From: Pseudoflavonifractor sp. 524-17
GTDB taxonomy: Bacteria; Bacillota; Clostridia; Oscillospirales; Oscillospiraceae
Length of the DNA: 64,000 bases
Assembly: GCF_009935845.1 (NCBI RefSeq)
Contig: NZ_QWEK01000015.1
Location: 1 to 64,000, forward strand
Direction: 5' to 3'
In this document: in pieces, positions 27,480 to 36,264 of the stretch
How positions within the stretch are numbered: position 1 is the first letter of the stretch
Layout: each line of letters opens with the position of its first letter
Notes under the pieces: generated by a model
Databases searched by the model: none
Seen by the model: the letters and a program-made list of their open reading frames with translations, nothing else
Told to the model about the DNA's origin: nothing
Position numbers and translations under genes: made by a program

Positions 27480-28967
27480 TTAGGACAGGAAGCCCAGCAC
27501 CACGTTTACCATTCCCTCCCGGGAGGTGGTCTGGTCAAACCGAACCGCGCGGTCCTTCAGCGCCGCCAGCGAGGCGGGAGCCTGGACGCCGGTATACTGG
27601 GTCAGCTGGTCAATCACAGCGGTGCCTTGGGCAATTTTTTTCTCTCCCAAGGCGTCCAGCACATCGGCGCAGAACTTGAACGGGCTGGCGGTGGATACCA
27701 CAATAGCCGGGATATTGTCCCCGGTCTCTGCCCGGTACTGCTCCAGAACATGGAAAGCCACTGCACTGTGAGGATCGGCCAGATAGCGGCTGTCGCTCCA
27801 CAGCTTGGCGATCGTGGCCTTGGCCTGTGCGTCATCACAGTACCCGGCGGCAAAGTGCTTTTGGAACTTGGACTTGATGTCCTGGCTCACCTCATACCAG
27901 CCCTCTCTCACCAACAAGTCCATGTAGCTTTGGACCTGCTCTCCGTTGTGGCCGGAGAATTCAAAGAGCATCCGCTCCAGGTTGGAAGAGATGAGGATGT
28001 CCATAGAGGGCGAGATAGTGTTGTAAAAGGCCCGGTTCTTATCGTATACGCCGGTATTGATAAAGTCAGTGAGTACGTTATTCTTGTTGGAGGCGCAGAT
28101 CAGCCTGCCCAGAGGCACCCCCATCTCCTTGGCGTAGTAGGCGGCCAGAATATCGCCAAAATTACCGGTGGGGACGCAGACGTTGACAGCCTGCCCCTTG
28201 GCAATCCGTCCCTCCCGAAGCAGATCGCAGTAGGCGGAGACATAGTAGACAATCTGCGGCAGCACCCGGCCCCAGTTGATGGAGTTGGCGGAGGAGAAGA
28301 AATAGCCCTGTGCCGCCAGAGTATCCCGAAGAATTTCGTCGGAAAACAGCCGCTTTACCCCAGTCTGAGCGTCATCAAAATTACCCTGCACCGCGCAGAC
28401 ACCCACATTGTCCCCCGCCTGAGTCAGCATTTGCAATTCCTGAATCTCAGACACGCCGTCCTTGGGATAGAAGACAAGAATTCGGGTCTGCTCCACATCT
28501 CGGAACCCCTCCAACGCCGCCTTTCCTGTATCACCAGAGGTAGCCACCAGGATGCAGGCGGTCTTTTGCTCCGCATTCTTTTGCAGCGACGCGGTCAGCA
28601 GGTGGGGCAGCATCTGAAGGGCCATGTCCTTGAACGCGCAGGTGGGGCCGTGCCACAGCTCCAGACTGTAGGTATTGGAATCCACCTTGCGGACAGGGGC
28701 CACCTCCTTCACGTCAAACTTCTGGTTTCCGTAGGCGGCCTGGGCAAAGGCGGCTACCTCAGAGGTGGAGAAGCCGTCCAGATATGGCTTCATCACATAG
28801 ACCGCCCGCTGCTGGTAGGACATATCCAGCATGGTGTCCAGGGCGTTGGGGGAGAGCTTGAACAGGAGCTCCGGCGTAAACAGGCCCCCATCATAGGCCA
28901 GGCCCTGGGCAATTGCCTCAGAGACAGGGCGCTTGTGCTTGCTGTTGCGTGTGCTTACATAGTACAT
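27480..28967 (-). CDS. thrC: Threonine synthase
   Basis: A 495-residue PLP enzyme converting phosphohomoserine to threonine. The N-terminal YYVSTRNSKHKRPVSEAIAQ and the PLP lysine in GPTCAFKDMALQMLP are typical, as is the phosphate-binding ATSGDTGKAALEG loop. The length fits the long ThrC subfamily. It overlaps the end of the dipeptidase gene by 13 nt and is followed by the metallophosphoesterase. No hom or thrB lies nearby. Confidence 0.95.
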   Translation of the reverse strand: MYYVSTRNSKHKRPVSEAIAQGLAYDGGLFTPELLFKLSPNALDTMLDMSYQQRAVYVMKPYLDGFSTSEVAAFAQAAYGNQKFDVKEVAPVRKVDSNTYSLELWHGPTCAFKDMALQMLPHLLTASLQKNAEQKTACILVATSGDTGKAALEGFRDVEQTRILVFYPKDGVSEIQELQMLTQAGDNVGVCAVQGNFDDAQTGVKRLFSDEILRDTLAAQGYFFSSANSINWGRVLPQIVYYVSAYCDLLREGRIAKGQAVNVCVPTGNFGDILAAYYAKEMGVPLGRLICASNKNNVLTDFINTGVYDKNRAFYNTISPSMDILISSNLERMLFEFSGHNGEQVQSYMDLLVREGWYEVSQDIKSKFQKHFAAGYCDDAQAKATIAKLWSDSRYLADPHSAVAFHVLEQYRAETGDNIPAIVVSTASPFKFCADVLDALGEKKIAQGTAVIDQLTQYTGVQAPASLAALKDRAVRFDQTTSREGMVNVVLGFLS

Positions 28968-29893
28968 ACTTCGTTCACAACCCTCATCATATTGTCAAAA
29001 AAGATGGCATGGACCAGCTCTTCGCTGTAGTTGCGCTGGAGCAGCCGGTTATAGATTTTCTCAATGTCCTGGATTCCGTCAATCCCGTCAGGCATCTCAT
29101 CATAGCAGCCGTCCAGATCACCGCCCATGCAGACATGCTTCTCTCCGTCCAGCGCCAAAAAATGCTCCATATGGGCAACAACAGTGTCAACGGTGGTGGG
29201 TTCCCCCAGGAAGGTACGGTACATATTGATCCCCGCCGCCCCATTATGGCGTACGATCTCCCGGAACATATCATCAGTCAGGTTGCGTGGGTGATCGCAC
29301 AGGGCCCTGGAGCAGGAGTGGCTGGCCATAAAGGGTCCTGTAATCAGCTCTGCCACATCCCAGAAGCCGGGATCAGACATGTGGGAGACATCCACCAGCA
29401 TGTGCAGCGCCTCCATTTTTTTCACAAAGGCTCTGCCCTCGGCAGTAAGTCCCTTGTCCGCCTCATCCTCCGTGGTTCCGCACAGAATGTTGGCGGCGTT
29501 CCATACAGGGTTGATGGCCCGCACCCCCATTTCCCACGCCTCCTGAAGCCCATCCAGGGAGCAGTCAATGAGATCGGCACCTTCAATGGACAGGAAAGCG
29601 GCCCGCTTCCCTGCGGCAAAGGCGGCGGCAGCCTGGGCACCGGTGCGGCATTGGATAATACGGTCCTGATTTTCCGCCATCTCCCGCTGGAAAATGGCGT
29701 ATTCCGCCCGGAAGACATCCCGGCGGGTGACCCCGGGCTTGAGTACCTCATCGGCAAAGAGGGCAAAGAACTGCCCCCATGCTCCAATATACTCCCCCCG
29801 TTTCAGGTCCTGATTTCCAAAGTTCTCCCGGATACCATAGCCATAGCGGTAACACCGGGTCATGGTATCACAGTGCCCGTCAAACAGGTCCAT
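28955..29893 (-). CDS. Membrane dipeptidase family (peptidase M19)
   Basis: A 312-residue zinc dipeptidase of the renal dipeptidase family. Metal ligands are visible as FDGHCDT near the N-terminus, the Glu of LSIEGAD, and the histidines of DVSHMSDPGFWDV and ASHSCSRAL. The start at 29893 has AAGGAGG 8 nt upstream; longer starts to 29980 are rejected. No signal peptide, so it is probably cytoplasmic and cuts dipeptides, including ones with a D-residue. It overlaps thrC by 13 nt. Confidence 0.9.
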   Translation of the reverse strand: MDLFDGHCDTMTRCYRYGYGIRENFGNQDLKRGEYIGAWGQFFALFADEVLKPGVTRRDVFRAEYAIFQREMAENQDRIIQCRTGAQAAAAFAAGKRAAFLSIEGADLIDCSLDGLQEAWEMGVRAINPVWNAANILCGTTEDEADKGLTAEGRAFVKKMEALHMLVDVSHMSDPGFWDVAELITGPFMASHSCSRALCDHPRNLTDDMFREIVRHNGAAGINMYRTFLGEPTTVDTVVAHMEHFLALDGEKHVCMGGDLDGCYDEMPDGIDGIQDIEKIYNRLLQRNYSEELVHAIFFDNMMRVVNEVCTM

Positions 29894-29916
29894 ATCATCA
29901 GCCTCCTTGTTATCGC

Positions 29917-30285
29917 TTAAAACGCGTTTTCTATGTAGGTCAGCTCTGGAGCCTGGGTCTTTATTCTCTGGGGTGCCCACAGCTCAGCCACATCAAACTG
30001 GGGCTGCTTTTCCGTGGGGTGCTCCGCCAGATAGAGTTGGGCGGTCATCCGCAGGCGCTGCTGCTTGCGGAGATCCACCGACTCCCGGCCGGAGAGGACG
30101 CTCTGTTCGCTGCGGGTTTTTACCTCCACAAACCGCAGGGAGCTGTCGTTCTCCGCAATCAGGTCGATTTCTCCGTAGCGGGTGCGGTACCCTGATGCGG
30201 TAATGTGAAACCCCCGGCTCTCCAGATAGCGAGCTACAAATTCCTCGCCCCAGCGGCCCAGACCGCCATCCTTCCCGCCCCTCAC
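29917..30285 (-). CDS. YraN family protein (UPF0102)
   Basis: A 122-residue predicted endonuclease-like protein. GRWGEEFVARYLESRGF and RYGEIDLIAENDSSLRFVEVKTR form the Asp/Glu-x-Lys nuclease core of the UPF0102 fold. Function is not settled. It is coupled to rnhB by a 4-nt overlap, an arrangement common in Firmicutes. Confidence 0.92.
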   Translation of the reverse strand: MRGGKDGGLGRWGEEFVARYLESRGFHITASGYRTRYGEIDLIAENDSSLRFVEVKTRSEQSVLSGRESVDLRKQQRLRMTAQLYLAEHPTEKQPQFDVAELWAPQRIKTQAPELTYIENAF

Positions 30286-30905
30286 CGTGCTTTGAGGAAG
30301 GTCCTGCGGTGGACAGGACTGGGGCCGTACTCCTCCAGCAGCGCAAAGTGTTGCTTGGTACCATAGCCCTTGTGGGTGTGAAATTCATACTGCGGATACA
30401 GCCGGGACAGCTCCTCCATATGCCGGTCCCGGCTCACCTTGGCCAGAATGGAGGCGGCGGCAATACTGGCGCTCAGACTGTCCCCTTTAATAATGGTCTG
30501 GTGAGGGGTAGTGATGGCGGCGGTTCTGCCATGATCCCGGTTTCCGTCAATTAAGGCAAAGTCCGCTGGCAGGGCAAGCTGGTCAATAGCCTTTTGCATG
30601 GCCTTCATACGGGCGCTTAGAATGTCGGTACGGTCAATCTCTTGTGCGTCTACCCAGGCCACCGCCCAAGCGGCTGCACACTCTTTAATCTGGTCAAACA
30701 GCACATTCCTCCGCTTTGGGCTCAGCTTTTTGGAGTCATTCAGACCCTCCGGCGCCCGCCCAAAGGGGAAGATCACCGCAGCAGCGTAAACCGGGCCGGC
30801 CAAGGGACCCGCCCCCGCCTCGTCACAGCCGCACACGGCACAATATCCCTCCTCTGTGGCTTGACGCTCATATTGCCACAGATCTGGGGTCTGCCAATCC
30901 ATCAT
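30282..30905 (-). CDS. rnhB: Ribonuclease HII
   Basis: A 207-residue enzyme removing ribonucleotides from DNA. CGCDEAGAGPLAGPVYAAAVI holds the first catalytic Asp-Glu pair, ALIDGNRD the next Asp, and SIAAASILAKVSRDRHM the last. Length is normal. It overlaps rbgA and yraN by 4 nt each. Confidence 0.96.
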   Translation of the reverse strand: MMDWQTPDLWQYERQATEEGYCAVCGCDEAGAGPLAGPVYAAAVIFPFGRAPEGLNDSKKLSPKRRNVLFDQIKECAAAWAVAWVDAQEIDRTDILSARMKAMQKAIDQLALPADFALIDGNRDHGRTAAITTPHQTIIKGDSLSASIAAASILAKVSRDRHMEELSRLYPQYEFHTHKGYGTKQHFALLEEYGPSPVHRRTFLKAR

Positions 30906-31774
30906 GTCTCCTCCTCTGTGGGGCAGATGTCTTCTGGAGCCTCCAGTGTAAAGCGCCCCAGCTTGCCGCCCCGGTATTCATCCAGCAGAATCCTGGCCAT
31001 ACGCTCTGTGTCCGGTTCACCGCCGGAGATGAGGAAGCCCCGCTTCTTCGCGGCCCGCTCCAGCAGCTCCCAGCCCTGGGCGCAGGGATCAGGAGCCAGC
31101 TTATACCGCTCCAGTGCCTGTGGATACCGCCGGTTCAGCAGCTCCATAAAGTGACAGGCCAGCGTCTCCACATCCATAACCTCGTCCTTCACCGCGCCCG
31201 TAAAGGCCAGGTTCAGCCCGATAGACTGATCCTCAAACTTGGGCCAGAGAATCCCTGGCGTGTCCAGCAGGTCCAGGGAGGCGTCCACCGCCACCCACTG
31301 CTTGCCCCGGGTGACGCCGGGCCGGTCTCCTGCCTTGGCGGACTTCCGCCGGGCCACCTGGTTGATAAATGTGGACTTGCCTACATTAGGCACTCCGACA
31401 ATCATAGCGCGGATGGGACGGCCCACCTGCCCCTTCTCCTTCCACTGCTCCAGCTTTTCCCCAAGGGCGGCTTTGGCGGCGGCGGAGAACTGACCACCCC
31501 CCTTTCCGTCTTTGGCGTTGGCCTCTATCACGGTATAGCCCCGGCTCTGAAACCAGCCGGTCCACACTTTCGTCTGGGCGGGATCTGCCTGATCCGCCCG
31601 ATTCAGAATGATAATGCGGGGTTTGCCCCCTACCAGGTCCTCTACATCCGGATTGCGGCTGGAGACGGGAATGCGGGCGTCTACCACCTCAGCCACCAGA
31701 TCTACATATTTCAGATTTTCCGCAATCATCCGCCGGGTTTTGGTCATATGGCCAGGGTACCACTGAATATACAT
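30902..31774 (-). CDS. rbgA: Ribosome biogenesis GTPase RbgA/YlqF
   Basis: A 290-residue circularly permuted GTPase that acts late in 50S assembly. The G4 motif (LNRADQAD) precedes G1 (GVPNVGKSTFIN) and G3 (DTPGILWP), the permuted order of YlqF. It starts YIQWYPGHMTKTRR. Downstream of rplS across a terminator; it heads rbgA-rnhB-yraN. Confidence 0.96.
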   Translation of the reverse strand: MYIQWYPGHMTKTRRMIAENLKYVDLVAEVVDARIPVSSRNPDVEDLVGGKPRIIILNRADQADPAQTKVWTGWFQSRGYTVIEANAKDGKGGGQFSAAAKAALGEKLEQWKEKGQVGRPIRAMIVGVPNVGKSTFINQVARRKSAKAGDRPGVTRGKQWVAVDASLDLLDTPGILWPKFEDQSIGLNLAFTGAVKDEVMDVETLACHFMELLNRRYPQALERYKLAPDPCAQGWELLERAAKKRGFLISGGEPDTERMARILLDEYRGGKLGRFTLEAPEDICPTEEET

Positions 31775-31880
31775 CCCGCACCTCCGCTGGATTTGAATAC
31801 AGGTACACTTTTAATCATAACATTATACACAATCCAGCTTCAGAAAAAAAGCCCTTTCTTCCTAATTTGGTATATAAAGC

Positions 31881-31910
31881 AAAAAAGAGAGGCGCCCGCC
31901 TCTCTTTTTT
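31881..31910. terminator. Terminator of rplS (bidirectional)
   Basis: A perfect 14-bp stem (31881-31894 with 31897-31910) with A and T runs at the outer ends lies 10 nt after the rplS stop. It should terminate rplS efficiently and isolate rbgA. Confidence 0.9.
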
Positions 31911-31920
31911 GTGGATGCAA

Positions 31921-32262
31921 TTAGATGCGCTCCTTGACCTTGGCGCGCTTACCCACCCGGTCGCGCAGGTAGTACAGCTTGGCCCGGCGCACTTTACCGT
32001 GGCGGATCACTTCCACCTTCTCAACTGCGGGCGCATGGAGGGGGAACACCTTCTCCACACCTACACCGTAAGAGATGCGGCGGACAGTCATCGTCTCCTC
32101 CAGGCCGCCGTGCTTCTTGGCAATCACGGTGCCCTCAAAGACCTGGATACGCTCCCGGCTGCCCTCTTTGACGCGGATGTGGACGCGGACTGTGTCGCCA
32201 ATCTTGACGACAGGGGGCTCCGCCTTTAAGTGCTTTTCAGTAAAAGCCTTCATGAGATCCAT
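31921..32262 (-). CDS. rplS: 50S ribosomal protein L19
   Basis: A 113-residue ribosomal protein. [32 protein letters not shown] and the C-terminal [23 protein letters not shown] are unmistakable. The usual neighbours rpsP, rimM and trmD are not in this window, so rplS is a single-gene unit here, between the spoIVFB-like gene and rbgA. Confidence 0.97.
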   Translation of the reverse strand: MDLMKAFTEKHLKAEPPVVKIGDTVRVHIRVKEGSRERIQVFEGTVIAKKHGGLEETMTVRRISYGVGVEKVFPLHAPAVEKVEVIRHGKVRRAKLYYLRDRVGKRAKVKERI

Positions 32263-32339
32263 GGATACTTCCTCCTAATTAATAGGCGTTCATGCCGGCA
32301 TTCTTCCGCCGCAGAGGACCACCCGTTCTTCAGACTTGG

Positions 32340-32942
32340 TTAGTGTACCACACCCTCTGTCCGATTGCAAGGAAATTTTACGGAAAAACTGCGCTTTTCT
32401 CCGGTAATTGCGTGTACAAACAGCCAGGATCCGGTCAAAAGCAGCGTTGGATTTCTAGTTTTTCCCATCAACCAAAGCCCAGAAAATGTTACTCCCAGGG
32501 ACAGCCCGGTGGACAGAGCCCGGTCCAGGCCCTCCCACCTCCTTCCTGCCAGCAGAACAGCCAGGGCCCGGCCGCCGTCCAGGCCGGAGACAGGAAGAAG
32601 ATTAAACAGTGCCAGCCCAAGATTCAGTCCAGCGAAGAGATAGGCCTTCTCTCCTGCCTGAACCGCTCCAAACGCCAGCAGCAGGTTAACCCCCGGGCCC
32701 GCCAGGGCGACAGCCATCCGCGCCCACCGTCCCTGAGGGCCGCCATGGGCCAGGCGCATCTCCGCTCCTACGCAGGTCAGCCGCAGCAGCGTCACCCGGC
32801 CGCCGCACAGCCGGAGCGCACAGTAGTGTCCCAACTCGTGAAGGACACAGGCCGCCCCTACCCAGAGGAGCAGTCCGTCGGTATCCATATAATAGAGGAA
32901 GGCGGCCAGGAGAAGAAATCCACCGCTGATCTCCACCTCCAT
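32340..32942 (-). CDS. SpoIVFB-like membrane metalloprotease (M50)
   Basis: A 200-residue polytopic protease with HELGH at residues 35-39 and the second zinc site in NLLPVSGLDGGRAL (Asp122). SpoIVFB of Bacillus cleaves pro-sigma-K in the mother cell. Because the gene directly upstream resembles SpoIVFA, its regulator in Bacillus, this is probably the SpoIVFB counterpart. The start at 32942 gives a family-like N-terminus; the frame is open to 33083. The CBS domain of some SpoIVFB proteins is absent. Confidence 0.8.
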   Translation of the reverse strand: MEVEISGGFLLLAAFLYYMDTDGLLLWVGAACVLHELGHYCALRLCGGRVTLLRLTCVGAEMRLAHGGPQGRWARMAVALAGPGVNLLLAFGAVQAGEKAYLFAGLNLGLALFNLLPVSGLDGGRALAVLLAGRRWEGLDRALSTGLSLGVTFSGLWLMGKTRNPTLLLTGSWLFVHAITGEKRSFSVKFPCNRTEGVVH

Positions 32943-32958
32943 GGGCAGGCGCCGGTGG

Positions 32959-33966
32959 CTAGATGGTCTCAATATAATAGATGGGGTTGAGCCGCACCCC
33001 GTCCCGCTTGAGCTCAAAGTGGAGATGGGGGCCGGTGGCATTGCCGGTCTCCCCCGCCTGGGCCACGATATCGCCGGCGGCAACGCTCTGCCCCTGCTGG
33101 ACCAGCAGCTTGTCGCAGTGGGCGTAAAAGCTGGTGACGCCGTTGGAATGTCTGATTTGCAGATACAGGCCGTAGACTGGGCTGTCGCCGATATAATCTA
33201 CAGTTCCGCCGGCAAAGGCGGCCACCGGTGTACCTAAGTTTACCGCCAGATCCACGCCGTTATGAAACTTTTCGCCGCCGTCCACCGGGTGCTCCCGCCA
33301 GCCGAAGGCGGAAGAAACCCAGCCCATCACCGGAGACACTGTCTCACCCACATCCAAGCGGTACTGATCCATAGTGGTGTTTTCCGGGAGGTCTGGCCCG
33401 GTATAGTCCACCGGGATCACCTCTGGTTCCGCCGCCGGGACAGCGCAGGTGGCTGCAAAGGGGTTGAGAACTGTCTGACGGTCCGGCTCCGGCGCCTGAA
33501 GCTGCCCCTCCGTCCAAAGATAAGCGCCCGCATCCAGAGTACGTCCTTGTCCCAAGGATGTCATCTCGTGTTGGAACCGTGCGCCAGGTGTTGTGGCCGG
33601 GGCGGGCTGGGAGACTGGGGCTGCGCCGAATACGCTGGTCCACAGCCCGCCCAGGGTCTCAATAACCGGCTCTCCCTCTGAGAGGGAGCGGCCCAGACTG
33701 GAAAAGGCGGCGGTGAAATCCATATCGGTGTGGAGCAGCCGGGCAAGGTCATCCCGAAAGACAATCAGTTGGTCTGGAAATACCTGCTTCCCAATAAAGA
33801 CCGTTAGGAAAATTCCAAAACACACCAGCAGCTGGACAAGCCGCCTCCGTTCCCGGACGCCTAGAGATACCCCACGGACATTACGTTGCCGCTGAGTTCC
33901 GCTCCGGGGGTGGTCCACCCTTCCCTGCCGTCTTCTGACCCATTCCTGATATGTCATGCCCTCCAT
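32959..33966 (-). CDS. SpoIVFA-like M23 (LytM) peptidase-domain protein
   Basis: A 335-residue protein with a basic N-terminus, one membrane segment (about residues 43-59), a variable region and a C-terminal LytM/M23 domain (about 215-330). The zinc residues look intact: His235 and Asp239 in FHNGVDLA, His283 in FYAHCDK, and His314/His316 in GPHLHFE. It may therefore be an active endopeptidase. The 16-nt gap to a SpoIVFB-like gene mirrors the Bacillus spoIVFA-spoIVFB pair, where SpoIVFA restrains SpoIVFB. The start is supported by AAGGGGGT upstream. Confidence 0.8.
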   Translation of the reverse strand: MEGMTYQEWVRRRQGRVDHPRSGTQRQRNVRGVSLGVRERRRLVQLLVCFGIFLTVFIGKQVFPDQLIVFRDDLARLLHTDMDFTAAFSSLGRSLSEGEPVIETLGGLWTSVFGAAPVSQPAPATTPGARFQHEMTSLGQGRTLDAGAYLWTEGQLQAPEPDRQTVLNPFAATCAVPAAEPEVIPVDYTGPDLPENTTMDQYRLDVGETVSPVMGWVSSAFGWREHPVDGGEKFHNGVDLAVNLGTPVAAFAGGTVDYIGDSPVYGLYLQIRHSNGVTSFYAHCDKLLVQQGQSVAAGDIVAQAGETGNATGPHLHFELKRDGVRLNPIYYIETI

Positions 33967-34066
33967 TCCGGCGACCCCCTTCTGTCAAAGCATCTGTTTC
34001 TAAACTCTATGATAGAAGGTCAAGCCATATGACAACGACGTGGTAATGTCTTCCGGAAAAACAATA

Positions 34067-34104
34067 AAAAACACAGCCCATTTCTTGTCATGGACTGCGT
34101 TTTT
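34067..34104 (-). terminator. Terminator of the recombinase gene
   Basis: Arms 34067-34081 and 34090-34104 pair over 15 positions, with G-U wobbles on the minus strand, followed by a T-run. It lies 17 nt past the recombinase stop at the left edge of the accessory island. Confidence 0.8.
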
Positions 34105-34120
34105 GGTCCCCCGACCGATT

Positions 34121-35563
34121 TCAAATCCGAACTTTTATGTCCTCAAAAGTAACCCGTTCTGTGCCTTCTTTGTAGTTGAAAGTAATCAAAATATAATCAT
34201 CAAAGATCGTAACCGAGTTCACAAAGCTGTCGATCAGTCTCCGCCGTTCTTCAAGTTTTGTTACGTCTAAGGTGCGGAACCGGAAAATCCAATAGGTCAC
34301 ATCCTCACGGGAGAGCAGTGGGTGCTTCATTTCCTCCTGAATGATTTGCAATTCAATTTTCTGCCTGGATTCCTCCAACTCGTCTAACCGCTGTTTGGTG
34401 GAGGCGTTGATGATACCGGCCTGGATTGCGTTCAGCATATTCGTGATGCCGCGATCCGCATCCTCCAACTGTTTACGCAGGGCCGGGAGTACTCTGCTTT
34501 CTCGTCCCTGCAAATCCATTACTGTATCTGTGATATACTCTACAAAATTGTCATCCATGATCCTCGCCATCACAGAATTGACCACAGCATTTTCCAGTGG
34601 GAGCTTTTTGACACTTTTATGCTTGGCGTTGCAGACTTTATATTTCTTCGTATTCACACAGCGGTAATAATGATATTTCCGATTGGTGGAGCTTGTGCCG
34701 CTCTCTCCCACCATCATAGCCCCGCAAATGCCGCAGAATAATTTCGTCGTCAGCAGATAGTCGTCCTCCGCTTTATGCCGGGCGGGGGCCTTTTTGTTTT
34801 TGGCCAGCTTGCTCTGCACACGGTCAAATAATTCTTGAGGAACGATGGCGGGGATGCCGTCAGGAATAACGATCTCCCGATATTTGTACTCGCCCAGGAA
34901 CTTCCGATTATGCAGGATTGCCGCCACAAAGTTGAGGTCGATTGTCTTGCCCCGCACAGTAGTCACGCCGGTATCATTGAGATAGTCCCGTATACCTTTC
35001 ATGGTTTCGCCATTGTCATAGCGTGTGAAAATTTCCAGTACGACAGGAGCAGTACGCGGGTCGATTTGATAGTGCCGGTCGTTGTCAATGGTGTAGCCGA
35101 ATGTCGGTGTGCCGCCATTGTATTTGCATTTCAAAGCGTTCTCTGTGTGGCCTCGGATCACCTTCTCCGACAACTCGGCAGAGTAGTATTCTGCCATGCC
35201 TTCCAGCAGTGATTCCAGGATGATACCCTCCGGTCCTTCCGAAATGTTCTCCGTGGCGGACAGAACCCTGACGCCAAACTTTTTGAGCTGCGCTTTGTAG
35301 TGTGCGCTGTCATATCGGTTTCGGGCAAAGCGGTCCAGCTTCCAGACGAGGACTACATCAAAGAGTCCCTTGGCGCTGTCTCTTATCATCCGCTGAAAGT
35401 CCGGGCGGTTGTCCGTTTTAGCGAATAAGGCCCGGTCAATGTAACTGCGGACAATGGTAATGTCGTTCTTTTGGCAGTAGGCCGTACACTCTCGGAGCTG
35501 ACCCTCAATGCTTTCCTCCCGCTGATTGTCGCTGGAGTAACGGGCGTAAATCACTGCTTTCAT
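34121..35563 (-). CDS. Large serine recombinase
   Basis: A 480-residue site-specific recombinase. The resolvase domain (about 1-145) starts VIYARYSSDNQREESIEGQ with Ser10 as likely nucleophile, and continues with VLVWKLDRFARNRYDS. A Recombinase domain (about 160-260), a zinc-ribbon with CGICG and a later CVNTKKYKVC (about 275-330) and a coiled-coil tail follow, as in TndX/Tn4451-type integrases. It overlaps the XRE-type gene by 4 nt and is the probable mobility enzyme of the 34.1-38.8 kb island. Confidence 0.93.
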   Translation of the reverse strand: MKAVIYARYSSDNQREESIEGQLRECTAYCQKNDITIVRSYIDRALFAKTDNRPDFQRMIRDSAKGLFDVVLVWKLDRFARNRYDSAHYKAQLKKFGVRVLSATENISEGPEGIILESLLEGMAEYYSAELSEKVIRGHTENALKCKYNGGTPTFGYTIDNDRHYQIDPRTAPVVLEIFTRYDNGETMKGIRDYLNDTGVTTVRGKTIDLNFVAAILHNRKFLGEYKYREIVIPDGIPAIVPQELFDRVQSKLAKNKKAPARHKAEDDYLLTTKLFCGICGAMMVGESGTSSTNRKYHYYRCVNTKKYKVCNAKHKSVKKLPLENAVVNSVMARIMDDNFVEYITDTVMDLQGRESRVLPALRKQLEDADRGITNMLNAIQAGIINASTKQRLDELEESRQKIELQIIQEEMKHPLLSREDVTYWIFRFRTLDVTKLEERRRLIDSFVNSVTIFDDYILITFNYKEGTERVTFEDIKVRI

Positions 35564-35919
35564 TTTTCTTTCTCCGCCTCCTCCAGTATTTTCGTCAGTA
35601 CCTCTTTCAGCCGTTCACTTATAGGGGAGGCTGGGTCAAAGCACATATCCACAAACAGTTTCAAATCAGAATTGCCCTGCTCGATACGGGGACGATGTTC
35701 ATAGAGTTTGCCCTGCGGTTTGTCACAGCGACCGAAAATATAGTCCAAAGACACATCGAAGTAATCTGCGTAAGCGATGAAATTCTCTGCATTGGGGCAG
35801 GACAAGTCGCGCTCATAGCGGTCAATGGCGGACTGGCTGACGCCCAGCACTTTTTCTACTCTGCAAGGCTTGACAAGGCCGCAAAAATCCGATACAATCA
35901 TTTTGTAAATTTCATACAT
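35560..35919 (-). CDS. XRE-family helix-turn-helix regulator
   Basis: A 119-residue protein. The HTH core KVLGVSQSAIDRYERDLSCPNAENFIAYADYFDVSLDYIFGR is typical of small Cro/CI-type regulators. The N-terminus is shorter than usual and there is no clear ribosome site before the ATG at 35919, so the start is uncertain. It overlaps the recombinase start by 4 nt and probably controls it. A 9-bp inverted repeat lies just upstream. Confidence 0.8.
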   Translation of the reverse strand: MYEIYKMIVSDFCGLVKPCRVEKVLGVSQSAIDRYERDLSCPNAENFIAYADYFDVSLDYIFGRCDKPQGKLYEHRPRIEQGNSDLKLFVDMCFDPASPISERLKEVLTKILEEAEKEK

Positions 35920-35927
35920 CTACTAAC

Positions 35928-35966
35928 GTGCAGGCGAGGTCGAGAACATCTTGACACCGCCTGCAC
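35928..35966. repeat. 9-bp inverted repeat upstream of the XRE gene
   Basis: GTGCAGGCG (35928-35936) and CGCCTGCAC (35958-35966) are perfectly complementary with 21 nt between, in the 133-nt divergent region between the XRE-type gene and the small plus-strand gene. It is a plausible operator for the XRE protein. Confidence 0.5.
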
Positions 35967-36052
35967 ATTCCGTTTCCGAGAGGGGGATGCCTATCAGATT
36001 GTAGTGATGCTGGACATTGCACTCAAATCACATAACGGATGGAGGACAATGC

Positions 36053-36220
36053 TTGGTAAAAAAGAAACCCAATGACCACGGCACCGGCATCCCACTCCAC
36101 GAGGTGGAGGCTCTGGCGAGGGTCCTGCTCCCGGAGATACAGAAATTCTTTGAGAGCGAGGAAGGGCAGCGGGAGTTCCGCAAGTGGAAAGAGGAACAGC
36201 AGGTCAAAGCAGCACAGTAA
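36053..36220 (+). CDS. Small hypothetical protein of the island
   Basis: A 55-residue acidic-amphipathic protein: a basic N-terminus, then HEVEALARVLLPEIQKFF and an EEGQREFRKW segment likely to form one long helix. The start is TTG at 36053, 7 nt after GGAGG; an ATG-like start further upstream is less well placed. Comparable small proteins are often found next to clostridial recombinases, but their function is unknown. It is divergent from the XRE-type gene and convergent with the DUF262 gene. Confidence 0.6.
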   Translation: MVKKKPNDHGTGIPLHEVEALARVLLPEIQKFFESEEGQREFRKWKEEQQVKAAQ

Positions 36221-36263
36221 AAATATTGGTGAACCGGGATTGCTTCCGGTCCACCAACATTTG
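36221..36263. terminator. Hairpin between the small gene and the DUF262 gene
   Basis: An interrupted inverted repeat (TTGGTG-ACCGG with CCGGT-CACCAA, mismatches between the blocks) with AT-rich ends lies between the two convergent stops, consistent with a shared bidirectional terminator. Confidence 0.6.
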
Positions 36264-36264
36264 A

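Noticed and set aside
27438-29030. 530-residue open frame on the plus strand
   Set aside because: Antisense to thrC; no domain is recognisable and no ribosome site precedes it.
34102-34132. A stretch resembling a tRNA 3' end (TGGTCC ... TTCAAATCC) at the left island edge
   Set aside because: The T-stem does not pair and it overlaps the recombinase stop; no cloverleaf can be drawn.
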